Assembly: GCA_903871775.1 (NCBI GenBank)
Contig: CAIQIA010000002.1
Span: forward strand, 62,001-126,000
DNA from: an uncultured cyanobacterium
GTDB lineage: Bacteria; Cyanobacteriota; Cyanobacteriia; PCC-6307; Cyanobiaceae
DNA: 64,000 bases
Direction of reading: 5' to 3'
Below are positions 63,783-64,000 of this stretch, one piece after another. Numbering within the stretch: the stretch's first letter is position 1; each line of letters starts with the position of its first letter. The notes below the pieces were generated by a model. It searched no databases and was not told the origin of the DNA. It saw only the letters and a program-made list of their open reading frames with translations. Both the position numbers and the translations under genes were made by a program.

Positions 63783-64000
63783 TGCGTCCCCCCGCCGTCG
63801 ACCACGCCCTGCGGCTGCGCAGCCTCTGGACCGCCTGGCTGCTGGCCACCCTGTTCCATGTGGAGCTGGGGCTGATGCCCCTGTTCCACGGCCACTCTGC
63901 CGACATCCACAGCAGCCTCGATGACCGCTGGCTGCCGTTGCTGTTCGACGCCATGGCGGTGTATTTCGTGATCCCGCTCATGGCCCTGGTGCTGATCGCC
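63782..64000 (+). CDS. Membrane protein, N-terminal fragment at window end
   Basis: Seventy-three residues are visible (LWTAWLLATLFHVELGLMPL, HGHSADIHSS, AVYFVIPLMALVLIA), with two hydrophobic segments and several His. The frame is still open at base 64000. No family recognised from this part. It begins by one-base overlap with the ppsA stop. Confidence 0.6.
   Translation, partial: MRPPAVDHALRLRSLWTAWLLATLFHVELGLMPLFHGHSADIHSSLDDRWLPLLFDAMAVYFVIPLMALVLIA

Overview
The window is a gene-dense, very GC-rich chromosome segment with almost no intergenic space and many four-base ATGA/GTGA start-stop overlaps. Gene content is unmistakably cyanobacterial: psb30 (a photosystem II subunit), acsF (chlorophyll cyclase), ycf20, an FtsH protease, several cyanobacteria-typical small families (DUF6464, DUF2996, DUF2301, UPF0182-like), cyanophycin synthetase with cyanophycinase, and a DevBCA exporter. 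Together with the base composition this points to a high-GC picocyanobacterium of the Cyanobium/Synechococcus group; that assignment is inference. No rRNA, tRNA, CRISPR array, insertion sequence or prophage was seen.

Layout. 1-6.7 kb: 5' part of mfd, small unknown genes, a TerC-family membrane protein and a CBM2-like/GH18 chitinase-like protein on a proline/threonine linker. 7-16 kb, minus strand: fmt, pmbA/tldE, tldD, acsF, DUF2996, ubiX, an RNase II/R-like protein with an apparently eroded active site, and two half-size UPF0016/GDT1 (Mn exchanger) proteins. 17-24 kb: psb30, a ClC transporter, recJ, a CbbY-like phosphatase, ycf20, rpmF and an ftsH lacking the usual first membrane helix. 23.4-26 kb: a thrC - MoaD/ThiS-like - cupin operon. 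26-35 kb: a UPF0182-like protein, class II fructose-bisphosphate aldolase with a strong terminator, two glutathione-transferase-type proteins, YjbQ and several small genes.

35-39.6 kb is an apparent operon: NDH-2-type flavoprotein plus devB, devC and devA, with a 15-bp tandem repeat at the devC/devA junction. 39.6-46 kb holds the two most unusual genes. One is a three-module fusion (BCAM0308-like zinc ribbon, YbhB-type PEBP, DUF6781-like helical domain) broken by one extra G in a G8 tract. The other is a CheB-CheR-PAS protein interrupted by an in-frame TGA where the CheR family has a Trp. A TerB-like gene and an AraC regulator lie between them. 46-53 kb: a small RTX protein, an isoprenylcysteine methyltransferase-like gene, a pirin, and a compact cyanophycin locus (cphB, cphA and a convergent isoaspartyl peptidase) that would make, cut and finish degrading the nitrogen store. 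53.7-58 kb: small genes, a D-glycerate 3-kinase-like gene (photorespiration), DedA, gluQ, HU and a metallo-beta-lactamase-fold protein without its metal ligands. 58-64 kb: glgX, selD, ppsA and the start of a membrane protein.

Most of the window is housekeeping and photosynthetic metabolism. The strongest candidates for new biology are the BCAM0308-PEBP-DUF6781 fusion, the thrC/sulfur-carrier/cupin operon, the leaderless chitinase-like protein and the pseudoenzyme-like RNB and MBL proteins. The two interrupted genes need their sequence confirmed before any interpretation.
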